A stretch of 64,000 nucleotides of DNA, taken from an uncultured Pelosinus sp. (lineage in GTDB: Bacteria; Bacillota; Negativicutes; UMGS1260). Below the pieces are notes generated by a model that did no database searches, was not told the origin of the DNA, and worked only from the letters and a program-made list of their open reading frames with translations. The stretch is taken from the NCBI GenBank assembly GCA_900550105.1, contig URQW01000003.1:1-64000 (forward strand), read 5' to 3'. The translations under genes were made by a program, and so were the position numbers. Shown here piece by piece: positions 25,590-34,159 of this stretch. Within the stretch, counting starts at the first letter, position 1. Each line of letters opens with the position of its first letter.

Positions 25590-26888
25590 TCAAAAAACTT
25601 CCCTTTCGGCAATTTTTTGATCATCGGTACAAATAATCTCCCACTTTTTACCTGATAAAACAGTATGCAATGCAACCGAATTGCCCCAAAGTTCCACAAT
25701 ATGTTTTAAAGTTTGCCGCGCATAAGCTAGCTCAAGCTCACGACCATCAAAATCATGTTCTAAAATCAAAATGCCCTTTTCGATATCGATAGGGTAAATA
25801 AAGGGAATTCCGCTCATTCCCACTGAATGAACAAGCTGATCTCTCACATTGCGCCAGCCTAGTTCATCAGCGACCTCACTTACGACAAAATTTTCACCTT
25901 TTGCCTCATAAGTGAAGAGGTGGAGATCACGGCATAATTCTTCATTCAAATAGCGCCGTAGAAAAGACTGATCACGCTCGTCCTGGCGAATCGCCATAAG
26001 TGACTCGCGTCCGTCCCGCTTATCAAGATATTCAAAGATCTTAAATCCCACAAAATAGGGGTTAATGCGCCCCTGATGGGGCCGAATCACTAAATTGTGG
26101 CGCTGTAAAAATTCCAGGTGAAGACTTTGCGGCAAATCCAGTTCTTGCAAAATCTGATAATGCCAATAGCTGGCCCACCCTTCATTCATAATTTTTGTTT
26201 CAATCTGCGGAACAAAATACAACGCCTCTTCCCTTACAATGTGAACTAAATCTTTTTCCCATTCACCCAGGTTGCCTTTTTCGCCTAAAAAGCCCAGCAA
26301 ATCATGGTGAAACGAATCTAAACCCGCTTTTTCCGCCGTTTCAGCTTGTTGCTCTGGGGGGCGTTTGGGCAAAATAGTACGGGGAATTTGAAATTTCAGT
26401 GCATGAGCCGCATCTAAAATTCGCTCCACTTTTTGTGGGCCAATCGTGGGATCTTGAATATAGCTACGAATTCGATCCGCATGGGCCTTAAACATTTCAA
26501 TCGTATATTCCGCCCTGGTATTTTGTCTAAATAGGCGATTATTTTTAAAAAAATCATTATGTCCATAAACATGCGCCATTGTAAGAATTTGCAAGAGCAG
26601 CGTATTGTCACGCATGAGGTAGGCAATGCAGGGATCCGAATTAATAACCATTTCATAAGGTAGACCCGTCAAATTATACTGATAAAACGTTCTCTGCCGT
26701 TCATAAGCTTTGCCAAAGCTCCAGTGGGGGTAATGAGATGGCATGCCCACATAGGCTTCATAACAAAGCATATCCTCATAGCTACACAGTTCAAAGTGCT
26801 GCTCATAGGTATTCAGGCCGATTTTTCCAACAAGCTGCTCAATCCTCTCATTCCAGGCGGCAAGATCTGCTAAGGTATAGTCATTCAT
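25590..26888 (-). CDS. spoVR: SpoVR family protein
   Basis: 432 residues with SpoVR/YcgB hallmarks: MCYEAYVG-like LCYEAYVGMPSHYPHWSFGK, then FYQYNLTGLPYEMVINSDP and VYGHNDFFKNN. B. subtilis SpoVR is needed for spore cortex formation; enterobacterial YcgB works with YeaGH in stress adaptation. The start overlaps the end of yhbH (26881-26888) and uses the GGAGG inside that gene's last codons. Third gene of prkA-yhbH-spoVR, the conserved order. Confidence 0.93.
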   Translation of the reverse strand: MNDYTLADLAAWNERIEQLVGKIGLNTYEQHFELCSYEDMLCYEAYVGMPSHYPHWSFGKAYERQRTFYQYNLTGLPYEMVINSDPCIAYLMRDNTLLLQILTMAHVYGHNDFFKNNRLFRQNTRAEYTIEMFKAHADRIRSYIQDPTIGPQKVERILDAAHALKFQIPRTILPKRPPEQQAETAEKAGLDSFHHDLLGFLGEKGNLGEWEKDLVHIVREEALYFVPQIETKIMNEGWASYWHYQILQELDLPQSLHLEFLQRHNLVIRPHQGRINPYFVGFKIFEYLDKRDGRESLMAIRQDERDQSFLRRYLNEELCRDLHLFTYEAKGENFVVSEVADELGWRNVRDQLVHSVGMSGIPFIYPIDIEKGILILEHDFDGRELELAYARQTLKHIVELWGNSVALHTVLSGKKWEIICTDDQKIAEREVF

Positions 26889-28062
26889 AATCCTCCCCCC
26901 CTGCCTGTTCTTTTTCTAAAATTTTCTTAAAGGACGGCCAAATATCATCTTTAGTTAGCATAGATGTCATTACAAAATTCGGCGCTTTTACTTTCTTGGC
27001 AAAGTCGTCCTGAATCGTACTGCCCCACTGTGGCGCGCCCACATTGCCATACCCAAAGAGGTTGCAAATTTCACAAAGCTTGCTGGCCAAAGTAATCGCT
27101 TTTTCATTGTCTTCCGACCAATTGTCGCCATCGGAACAATGAAAAGCGTAAATGTTCCAGATCGATGGATTATAGCGCTGCTCAATAATCTCCAGAGCCT
27201 TACTATAGCCACTGCTAATAAAGGTACCGCCTGACTCACCCTTGTGAAAGAATTCTGCTTCTGTTACTTCCTTAGCTTCGGTGGAATGAGAAATAAAGAC
27301 AACTTCGACCTGTTCATATTTGTAGCGGACGAATTGATATAAGAGAAAATAAAAGCTTCTGGCAAGATATTTGCGTGTCTGATCCATCGAACCGGAAGTA
27401 TCCATAATGCACAACACAACTGCATTGGAGTGATAATCAACATCTTCTTTAATACGGTGATATTTAAGATCTTCTTCCCGAAAGGGAATTCGCGGCCGTT
27501 CTTCTTCCCCTGCTGCAACGTCAGCTTCCCGTAAGCTTGTCTGCTGGCGCTTAATTTTTTCGATAAGCGTTCTTTTTTTAGCCAACCGCGGCGGAATTCC
27601 TTTTTTCTGAAAACCGGAACGTTTATGCTTATGACGCGTTTCCAGTTGCGAAAACTTTTTCCGTTCTAAATCAGGCAACTGCAAATCTTCAAAAAGATAA
27701 TTTGCTAACTCATCAAGAGTAATTTCTGTTTCAAAAATATCTTCCCCTGCATCGCTGCCAGCTGGGCCAGGGATCTTTTCTCCCTGACCCTCTTTTGTCT
27801 TACCAATCGACTGACCTCTCGCCTCACCGCCTGTGCCTGAACCAGTTCCTGGCGTATTTTTCCCGTAAATAAATTGATATTCTTTAATTCCCTTAATGGG
27901 AATTTTTATCTTTTTATTGCCGCTTTGACCAATAATACTCTCTTCGGCCACAATGCCGCCAAGATCTTTTTTGATCGCTTCTTCGACTAGTTCGCGATGT
28001 CGCTTGCGATCCCATTGGGAACGATCGGAACTAGCCTTGCTACCATCCTTAAAGACAGCCAT
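26881..28062 (-). CDS. yhbH: YhbH/YeaH family (DUF444) VWA-like protein
   Basis: 393 residues. The first half is basic and flexible (Gly-rich around 70-100). The C-terminal half is a von Willebrand A-like fold with the MIDAS pattern DTSGSMD and later GGTFISSGYSKAL, as in DUF444. Family members are partners of the PrkA kinase. ATG at 28062 is preferred over ATG at 28086, since the GGGGAGGGG element lies between them. It starts 37 bp after prkA and overlaps spoVR. Confidence 0.92.
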   Translation of the reverse strand: MAVFKDGSKASSDRSQWDRKRHRELVEEAIKKDLGGIVAEESIIGQSGNKKIKIPIKGIKEYQFIYGKNTPGTGSGTGGEARGQSIGKTKEGQGEKIPGPAGSDAGEDIFETEITLDELANYLFEDLQLPDLERKKFSQLETRHKHKRSGFQKKGIPPRLAKKRTLIEKIKRQQTSLREADVAAGEEERPRIPFREEDLKYHRIKEDVDYHSNAVVLCIMDTSGSMDQTRKYLARSFYFLLYQFVRYKYEQVEVVFISHSTEAKEVTEAEFFHKGESGGTFISSGYSKALEIIEQRYNPSIWNIYAFHCSDGDNWSEDNEKAITLASKLCEICNLFGYGNVGAPQWGSTIQDDFAKKVKAPNFVMTSMLTKDDIWPSFKKILEKEQAGGEDYE

Positions 28063-28099
28063 GGCGCCCTTCCCCTCCCCTGTCATGCAAATTCAAAAA

Positions 28100-30028
28100 T
28101 CAATCTTTCCAGAGATTATTTGCGGCATATTTTAAAATCACATTACAACAATGATCGCAATAACCGCTTTGCTTCATTTCTTCGACCATCGCATCATACT
28201 TACCGTCTTGTTCTTTATCACGCACTTTGGCTTTTGTAATAACGCGCGACAACTCTTTTACCGAAGCCGTCAATTTCTTTTCAATCGCTTCTTTTAAAGG
28301 CTCATAACTTTTATATTCAATCTTGCCGCCATTTCGCAGCAGCGAAAACATATACGATGTTACGTCTTGGCGAAAACCGGCGGCAGCAGAACCGCTAATG
28401 CCGATCTGTTCTTCAATCGACTGCAGAAATTTCAAGTCAGGTTCTAGCTCTTCGCCAGTGTGAGGATCTTTGATCTTTGATGAATTAGCGAACGCCTCGG
28501 CATGATCGAGGTAATTATTGAAGAGGCTCTCAGCCTGTTCTTTATAGCCATGAATGAACGCCCGCGTCACTTCTTTTTCTAAGAGCTTATTGTATTCTTT
28601 TTTAATTGTGTCTTGGAGGAAACCAAGATAGCGTTTTCGTTCTTCATCGCCAATCGCCATTTCTTTAACTGCTTTAATCAAAGTATCAATAATCGCAATC
28701 GGATTGATACAATTCGATTCAGCTTCCGATAAAGTCGTATCAATCGCTTTCATGATAAAGCGAGTAGAAATGCCAGTCATGCCTTCCCGTTGCGCCTCAT
28801 CTTTGAGCTCAAAAATATCGACCTTTTTGGTGGAGCCCTTCTCTACAATTTCTTCGCCATTATAAATTTTAAGCTTATTTAAGGGATCAATCTTGGCTGA
28901 AGGAGAAAGTCGGCTCAAAATGGCAAACATCGAAGCCATCTCAATGGTATGTGGCGCAATATGAGCGGAAAAAGCACTATTATTCAGCATTTTTCGGTAA
29001 ATTTTCACTTCTTCGTCTAGTTCAAGGCAATAGGGCACTTCCACTTTGACAATCCGGTCCAAAATCGCTTCATTCGTATGATCTGATTTAAATTTATTCC
29101 ACTCCGCTTCATTGGAGTGAGCTAAAATAATTCCGTCAAAATAAATCATCGAGCCTTTTCCTGGCGATGGAATTGATTTTTCCTGTGTCGCCGTAATCAT
29201 CGTATGCAAATACTCTACATCATTTTTAAACACTTCAATAAACTCCACAATTCCGCGATTGCCCACATTAAAAGCACCATTTAAAGCCAGAACTCTCGGG
29301 TCGTCTTCCGAATATAAATCCATTTTTGATATATCGACAGAGCCAGATAACACCGACGTATCCTGATTGTTAGGATCAACTGGCGGTACAACACCAACGC
29401 CCTTGCGGGAACGGATGGAAAACTCAGCCACAGTTACAGGAAATCGTTCATATTCACCATGAAAATCATTTTTCAAACGATAACGGCATACTGGGCACAA
29501 ATCCCCCTCTATTTTAACACCAAGAATTTCTTCAAATTGAGGTCGTAAATGTTTAGGAATTAGATGCAGCGGCTCTTCCCGCATCGGGCAGCCTTCCAGA
29601 GTGTAAATCGGCGGACTCATCTCCAAGGCCCGTTTTAACGCTTCCATCAAAGAAGATTTTCCTGCACCTACAGGCCCTACTAAATATAAAACTTGCCGTG
29701 ATTCCTCACCTTTCATAGCTGCAGAGTGGAAATAACGCATGATTTTCATAATACTTTTATCGATGCCAAAAAACTGATCCTCAAAAAAGCGATAACGCCG
29801 CAGCGTATCATTGCCATGAATCCGTTTCAAGCGCGGATCTTCTTCTGTTCTTACAATATCAACGCCTGGCGCTGTTAATAGTTCATGCATGCGTTGATGA
29901 GCTAGCATGACTCCTTTCGGATTTTCTTTTACGATTTTCAGATAATCAAGCAGCGTGCCAGAAAAATGCTCGTGCTTTCTCTCTACCCGATCTTGCTTAA
30001 TCAGACTGACGAAATCAAAATTTGCCAT
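28100..30028 (-). CDS. prkA: PrkA serine protein kinase
   Basis: 642 residues. N-terminal AAA domain with Walker A GPVGAGKSS at 118-126 (VLYLVGPVGAGKSSLMEALK) and PrkA-specific strings (YRFFEDQFFGID; CPMREEPLHLIP), then the C-terminal PrkA kinase region. It ends with a Cys cluster (YCDHCC). B. subtilis PrkA affects sporulation; E. coli YeaG is a stress kinase. ATG at 30028 has AGAAGGGGGAG directly upstream; the longer frame to 30082 lacks a ribosome site. Promoter at 30134-30162. Its presence with spoVR and yhbH suits a spore former but is not proof. Confidence 0.94.
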   Translation of the reverse strand: MANFDFVSLIKQDRVERKHEHFSGTLLDYLKIVKENPKGVMLAHQRMHELLTAPGVDIVRTEEDPRLKRIHGNDTLRRYRFFEDQFFGIDKSIMKIMRYFHSAAMKGEESRQVLYLVGPVGAGKSSLMEALKRALEMSPPIYTLEGCPMREEPLHLIPKHLRPQFEEILGVKIEGDLCPVCRYRLKNDFHGEYERFPVTVAEFSIRSRKGVGVVPPVDPNNQDTSVLSGSVDISKMDLYSEDDPRVLALNGAFNVGNRGIVEFIEVFKNDVEYLHTMITATQEKSIPSPGKGSMIYFDGIILAHSNEAEWNKFKSDHTNEAILDRIVKVEVPYCLELDEEVKIYRKMLNNSAFSAHIAPHTIEMASMFAILSRLSPSAKIDPLNKLKIYNGEEIVEKGSTKKVDIFELKDEAQREGMTGISTRFIMKAIDTTLSEAESNCINPIAIIDTLIKAVKEMAIGDEERKRYLGFLQDTIKKEYNKLLEKEVTRAFIHGYKEQAESLFNNYLDHAEAFANSSKIKDPHTGEELEPDLKFLQSIEEQIGISGSAAAGFRQDVTSYMFSLLRNGGKIEYKSYEPLKEAIEKKLTASVKELSRVITKAKVRDKEQDGKYDAMVEEMKQSGYCDHCCNVILKYAANNLWKD

Positions 30029-30133
30029 ACTTTCTCCCCCTTCTTTGCATGCAATTATAATAAAAAAATGATAAGCCACCACGCCAAAAGAATTTTTATC
30101 CCTTCAGAGAAGACACGGCTTACCATTTGATTT

Positions 30134-30162
30134 AATATAGCAGATTTTTTTATCGATGTCTA
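30134..30162 (-). promoter_or_regulatory. Promoter of the prkA-yhbH-spoVR operon
   Basis: TAGACA (complement of 30157-30162), 17 bp, TATATT (complement of 30134-30139). Each box differs from the sigma-A consensus by one base. Start about 100 bp upstream of prkA. Confidence 0.7.
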
Positions 30163-30272
30163 TAACAAAATAACATGAATACTGATAAAGAAAATTTTAA
30201 ATATACTAAAATATACTATGATAGCAAAACTAAATCATGCCTCAAACGTAAATAGCGCGAATCACCAATAAG

Positions 30273-30833
30273 TTAATGAAACCAAGACTTAGCAAAACGA
30301 TACATCAGCCATGCCGTACCAAAAAAAGCGGTAAGGGCGATAAGGCCAAATAGAACTTTCTTCTTCTTCGTAAAACCGGCAGCTTGTTGACAATAATATT
30401 CTTTTTGTGTCTTTTTGCCGCATTCGTAGCAATAGTTATCTTCAGCAAAAACAGCCGTACCGCAAGAGTTACAAAAATAAACGACAGCAGGTTTTTTATG
30501 ATCGGCGCTACCGCCAGACAATGCACCCACTTGCGGCGGTTTTGGCTCTGGTACTTGCTCTGATGCTTCGTCCGCTTTTTTCGCTGAGTCACCGCCTTCG
30601 CCTGACAACTCTTCAGCAGCCTTAGCAGCCGCGGCTACTTCGGCTTCTGTAATAACCAAACCCTCCGTCGCTGTAGTCTCTGGTACTGGTGAGGCGAGTT
30701 CTTCTGTGGGCGAAGCAGGAACGGCAGCTTTTGGCTGTTTATCTGATTGTGTTAGATAGGCCACATCCTTGCCACACTTGCCGCAAAAATTTCCTTCCAC
30801 ACTGATGGTCACACCGCATTGAGGACAATACAT
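30273..30833 (-). CDS. Double zinc-ribbon protein with C-terminal membrane anchor
   Basis: 186 residues. Two zinc ribbons, C3/C6/C17/C20 (YCPQCG, FCGKCG) and C121/C124/C135/C138 (FCNSCG, YCYECG), flank an Ala/Glu/Pro-rich linker of about 90 residues. A hydrophobic segment at 160-180 preceded by KKKK would anchor it with the ribbons in the cytoplasm. It follows the 88-aa gene by 48 bp on the same strand, so they probably form an operon. Function unknown; similar tail-anchored ribbons occur widely in Firmicutes as uncharacterised proteins. Confidence 0.8.
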   Translation of the reverse strand: MYCPQCGVTISVEGNFCGKCGKDVAYLTQSDKQPKAAVPASPTEELASPVPETTATEGLVITEAEVAAAAKAAEELSGEGGDSAKKADEASEQVPEPKPPQVGALSGGSADHKKPAVVYFCNSCGTAVFAEDNYCYECGKKTQKEYYCQQAAGFTKKKKVLFGLIALTAFFGTAWLMYRFAKSWFH

Positions 30834-30881
30834 AGCTAATCTCCTCCGAAATATCCAATCTATACAGATTTGAAAAACCGC

Positions 30882-31148
30882 TTATTTTTTCGTTACAACA
30901 ACAATAACAAAAGTTACTATGATAATTAGCCCGACAAAAGCGCCAACTCCAGCAATCACTAATTTTTTGGGCGAAGCCAAAAAAGCAGCCAACCCAGTCG
31001 GCGGCGCTGGATCTGCCAACTCAGTTTCTACAGCTTCCGCTTCCGCCTCAGCCATTTCTTCCGTTTGATCTGGTTGTCGTTTGCCGCAGATCTGACAAAA
31101 CAAAGCACTTTTCGGTATTTCTACACCGCAAAAAATACAATAGCGCAT
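30882..31148 (-). CDS. Small zinc-ribbon membrane protein
   Basis: 88 residues. N-terminal zinc ribbon C4/C7/C18/C21 (YCIFCG, FCQICG), an acidic Ala/Glu linker, and a C-terminal membrane helix at about 64-85 ending in KK. Same design as the downstream 186-aa protein, to which it is linked by a 48-bp gap. GAGGTGCC precedes ATG at 31148. Function unknown. Confidence 0.78.
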   Translation of the reverse strand: MRYCIFCGVEIPKSALFCQICGKRQPDQTEEMAEAEAEAVETELADPAPPTGLAAFLASPKKLVIAGVGAFVGLIIIVTFVIVVVTKK

Positions 31149-31235
31149 CCTGGCACCTCACTCATTACTTGCAGGCTGAAAATCTTTATTTTTATTCTTT
31201 TTCGCTAAAATCCGATCAAATCCTCTATTTAGAAT

Positions 31236-31291
31236 AAAAAACCGCCGCAGTAAGCATTCATGTAGTCGTAAGCTTACTGCGGCGGTTTTTT
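31236..31291. terminator. Strong bidirectional-type terminator
   Basis: AAAACCGCCGCAGTAAGC / GCTTACTGCGGCGGTTTT, 18-bp perfect stem with A- and T-runs on the two sides. It ends the transcript of the 84-aa gene and separates it from the zinc-ribbon pair. Confidence 0.92.
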
Positions 31292-31300
31292 ATTCTTGTT

Positions 31301-31555
31301 CTATTTCTGCAAAAAATTAGTACAAGCAATACCAGCTCGTTCCAATTCATTTGCAGAATGAAATAAGGTGAATTTTTTTCCTGTAGCTAAAAACTCGCCT
31401 GAAACAGCTTGATTTAGGCCTTTACTCAGGCAGCTTTCACAATAATAATGCCCTTTGGACTTATTCTGCCCATCGTTATACATTTCAAGGCGTCGCGTAG
31501 CCTTACGGCCACAACATTCACAGCGGCCCAAGAACTGGGCCAAATATTGTAACAT
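31301..31555 (-). CDS. 84-aa Cys-rich (zinc-finger-like) protein under a c-di-GMP riboswitch
   Basis: 84 residues, not recognised. It has C12-x2-C15 (CECCGRKA) and C39-x2-C42 (YYCESC), a four-Cys arrangement like treble-clef or ClpX-type zinc fingers, then a mixed C-terminal part (FTLFHSANELERAGI) and another Cys near the end. No signal peptide or membrane segment. AAGGAAGGG gives a good ribosome site before ATG at 31555. It is a single-gene transcript with promoter, GEMM-I riboswitch and terminator, so c-di-GMP is the direct regulator. It could be a small adaptor or DNA/protein-binding effector of c-di-GMP signalling. Confidence 0.82.
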   Translation of the reverse strand: MLQYLAQFLGRCECCGRKATRRLEMYNDGQNKSKGHYYCESCLSKGLNQAVSGEFLATGKKFTLFHSANELERAGIACTNFLQK

Positions 31556-31590
31556 GTAAAACCCTTCCTTATTTACCTAAATTAAGCAAC

Positions 31591-31714
31591 AAAAAAACCA
31601 GGCTGCTCATCAAATTGATTGCAACCTGGCGCTCATAGACAGATCTGTCCTTAGACCCAAAGCTTTGCGTCCTTACCTTTCGATAAGTTTGCCGACGTTT
31701 TCTTTTGTTGACTC
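31591..31714 (-). promoter_or_regulatory. Cyclic-di-GMP-I (GEMM-I) riboswitch with expression-platform terminator
   Basis: Read on the minus strand: GGCAAAC, then hairpin CTTATC-GAAA-GGTAAG, then GGACGCAAAGC, then the tetraloop receptor halves TCTAAG and CTATGA around stem GACAG/CTGTC, then GAGCGCC. This reproduces the GEMM-I core including the GAAA tetraloop and its 11-nt receptor. The base equivalent to G20 of Vc2, just before CAAAC, is G, favouring c-di-GMP over cGAMP. The terminator CCAGGTTGC / GCAGCCTGG plus TTTTTTT is at 31591-31629. CAAC (near 31707-31711) can pair with GTTG inside the terminator's first arm, so ligand binding should prevent termination (ON switch, inferred). Confidence 0.92.
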
Positions 31715-31720
31715 TTTCTT

Positions 31721-31749
31721 ATGATACCATGCCCCTTAAGGCTTGGCAA
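31721..31749 (-). promoter_or_regulatory. Promoter of the riboswitch transcript
   Basis: TTGCCA (complement of 31744-31749), 17 bp, TATCAT (complement of 31721-31726). Start near 31714. Confidence 0.78.
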
Positions 31750-31752
31750 CTG

Positions 31753-32325
31753 TCAGACTGTCTCTAACCCCGCTTGAAATGCGGCCTGATTGATTGAAAC
31801 AAGCTGGGGCTTAATCTGTTCTTTCATTGCTTCGTCCCAATGAATTGTGGTAAGGTCCATCGCCTTGACTAAAGCACCGAATAAAACAACGTTCATACAA
31901 CGACCATTGCCCAGCGCAAGGGCTATCTTTTCTGCAGCTACGATCGTCGTTGCCGCTTTCTCCTGTAAAGTTTCTAAAATTCCTGTAGGATAATCGCACT
32001 TTCCATTCAAAATCGGCGCTGAGGGAATCTGATAATCATTGACAACGATTTTGCCATCAGGCTTTAAATAATCTAACCAGCGCAGCGCTTCCATCTGTTC
32101 AAAAGATACGAGAATATCGGCTTCACCTTTGCCAATAATGGGTGAATACACCTTTTCACCATAGCGAACCTGGGTACTCACACTGCCGCCGCGTTGGGCC
32201 ATGCCATGTACTTCTGACATTTTTACGTCATAGCCGGCAGCCATAAGACCTGTAGATAAAATCTTGCTCACTAAAATGGTTCCCTGTCCGCCAACGCCTA
32301 CTAATAAAATATTTTTCGTCGCCAT
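31753..32325 (-). CDS. iorB: Indolepyruvate:ferredoxin oxidoreductase subunit beta
   Basis: 190 residues, the POR gamma-type domain: ILLVGVGGQGTILVSKIL, SEVHGMAQRGGSVSTQVR and EADILVSFEQMEALR. With IorA it oxidatively decarboxylates aryl-pyruvates from aromatic amino-acid transamination to aryl-acyl-CoA, reducing ferredoxin. ATG at 32325 has AGGAGGGG 7 nt upstream and follows the iorA stop with a 1-nt gap; an open frame continues upstream to 32496 but only in antisense register over iorA. Confidence 0.94.
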   Translation of the reverse strand: MATKNILLVGVGGQGTILVSKILSTGLMAAGYDVKMSEVHGMAQRGGSVSTQVRYGEKVYSPIIGKGEADILVSFEQMEALRWLDYLKPDGKIVVNDYQIPSAPILNGKCDYPTGILETLQEKAATTIVAAEKIALALGNGRCMNVVLFGALVKAMDLTTIHWDEAMKEQIKPQLVSINQAAFQAGLETV

Positions 32326-32326
32326 C

Positions 32327-34105
32327 TTATTTCCCCTCCTTGGCAATCGCCTGTACCGGACAAACCTGCGCACAAACCTCGCAGCCCACACACTGCATCG
32401 CATGGATCGAACTCTTTTTTGCCGCCTTATCAAAACGAAGGGCGGGACAGCCTGTTTTGATACATTTTTTACAACCGATACATTTCGCTTGATCAATTTT
32501 GCATTTTGCCAAATAGTCGCCGAATTCTTCGTGATCTTGCGGCGATGCTTTCTTTAACACACAAGGCCAACGCGTAATAATGACCGAAGGTTCGTCAAGA
32601 GCCAAGGCCCAATCGAGCGCTTCACTGACTTCATCAAGGCGCAAGGGATTAATGGTTTTGACATGATCCACGCCAATGGCTTTTACCACAGAAGCAATAT
32701 CAAGCGCTTTCGTTGGCATCCCTTGCAGTGTATAACCAGTGCCAGGATGATCCTGATGGCCCGTCATACCAGTAATTCGATTATCAAGAATACAAGTAAT
32801 TGTATTGCTGCGATTATAGACAATATCAATCAAGCTCATAAGACCAGTATGGAAAAAGGTAGAGTCGCCGATTGTAGAAATTACTCGCGTATCTTCCCCA
32901 AAATAATGGAAAGTCTTTTGCAGACCATGCCCCACACTGGGAGCAGAGCCCATACAGTTGGCAGCGTCTTTGGCATTTAAGGGATCGCCGCCGCCCAAAG
33001 CGTAGCAGCCAATATCGCCCATAATCGCTACATTCTTACGTTTTCCCAGTTCATAAAAGAACCCGCGATGAGGACAGCCCGCGCAAAGAACCGGCGGACG
33101 CGCTACTACAACGGAAGCGTCATAAGAAATCATCTCGCGACGTTTACCAAGGAGAGCCTGTGCGACAATATCAGGATTTAATTCACCGGTATAAGGAATT
33201 TTCGCTTTACCAATGCAAGCAATGCCAGCTGCTTTGATCTGCTCTTCCAAATAAGGCTCAAGCTCTTCCACGACGTAGAGCGTATCAACGGCAGCGGCAA
33301 AGGTGCGGATTTTTTCGAGCGGTAGCGGATAAGTAAAGCCAAGCTTTAAATAGGAAGCATCTTCGCCAAAAACTTCCTTGGCATATTGAAAAGCAATCCC
33401 CGAGGAAATAATCCCGATTTTTTTACTGTGCCATTCGATATAGTTTAATGGCGTTTCTTCCGCGTAGCGCTGCAAAGTCTGCAGCCGTTCTTCCAAATTT
33501 ACGCGCAGCTTTTTCGCTACAGCCGGGACCAAATCATATTTTGCGGGATTTTTAACATAGGCTTTTTTAATGACTTCACTCCGCTTTCCTAACGTCACGA
33601 TGCTTTTACTATGGCAAACGCGCGTCGTCATACGGAATAGCACAGGCGTATCAAAGGTTTCACTAATCTCTAAAGCGGTTTTAACCATATCTTTTGCTTC
33701 CTGGCTATCGCTCGGTTCCACCATAGCCACCTTAGCAAACTTAGCATAATACCGATTATCTTGTTCATTTTGCGAGGAATGACAGCCAGGATCATCGCCA
33801 CTGACAAGTACCATGCCGCCATTGACACCCGAATAGGCAAAACTAAAGAGCGGATCAGCTGCTACATTCACCCCCACCATCTTCATGGCCGCCAAGGTTC
33901 TCCCGCCGCCTAGCGACGCGCCGATCGCATTTTCGAAGGCGACTTTTTCATTTGGCGCCCATTCCGCAATGATGTCCCCTTTAAACTGAGCAATATTTTC
34001 CAAAATCTCGGTACTAGGCGTACCAGGATAAGCGGCTGCATAAACGACGCCTGCTTCATAAGCGCCTTGCGCCACCGCTTCATTGCCTGTTAGCAACTTT
34101 TTCAC
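32327..34105 (-). CDS. iorA: Indolepyruvate:ferredoxin oxidoreductase subunit alpha
   Basis: 592 residues. N-terminal pyrimidine-binding domain (AAAYPGTPSTEILE; NEKVAFENAIGASLGGGRTL), then the TPP domain (CAGCPHRGFFY, GDIGCYALGG, GDSTFFHTGL, ILDNRITGMTGHQ). Two C-terminal 4Fe-4S clusters follow: CIGCKKC with a variant third spacing, and CVGCEVCAQVCPV. The start is GTG at 34105, because AGGAGG lies 7 nt upstream and the resulting VKKLLTGNEAVAQGAYEAG fits the family N-terminus; an ATG 18 nt earlier has no ribosome site. Oxygen-sensitive enzyme, fits an anaerobe. Confidence 0.95.
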   Translation of the reverse strand: MKKLLTGNEAVAQGAYEAGVVYAAAYPGTPSTEILENIAQFKGDIIAEWAPNEKVAFENAIGASLGGGRTLAAMKMVGVNVAADPLFSFAYSGVNGGMVLVSGDDPGCHSSQNEQDNRYYAKFAKVAMVEPSDSQEAKDMVKTALEISETFDTPVLFRMTTRVCHSKSIVTLGKRSEVIKKAYVKNPAKYDLVPAVAKKLRVNLEERLQTLQRYAEETPLNYIEWHSKKIGIISSGIAFQYAKEVFGEDASYLKLGFTYPLPLEKIRTFAAAVDTLYVVEELEPYLEEQIKAAGIACIGKAKIPYTGELNPDIVAQALLGKRREMISYDASVVVARPPVLCAGCPHRGFFYELGKRKNVAIMGDIGCYALGGGDPLNAKDAANCMGSAPSVGHGLQKTFHYFGEDTRVISTIGDSTFFHTGLMSLIDIVYNRSNTITCILDNRITGMTGHQDHPGTGYTLQGMPTKALDIASVVKAIGVDHVKTINPLRLDEVSEALDWALALDEPSVIITRWPCVLKKASPQDHEEFGDYLAKCKIDQAKCIGCKKCIKTGCPALRFDKAAKKSSIHAMQCVGCEVCAQVCPVQAIAKEGK

Positions 34106-34159
34106 ATAAATTCCTCCTGTCATTCTTAGCTTTTTATCAATAAAAAATGTCTTTACAAA

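Noticed and set aside
32326..32496. 57-residue N-terminal extension of IorB
   Set aside because: It lies over the iorA ferredoxin-domain coding region in another frame, is Arg-rich, and a strong ribosome site fixes the start at 32325.
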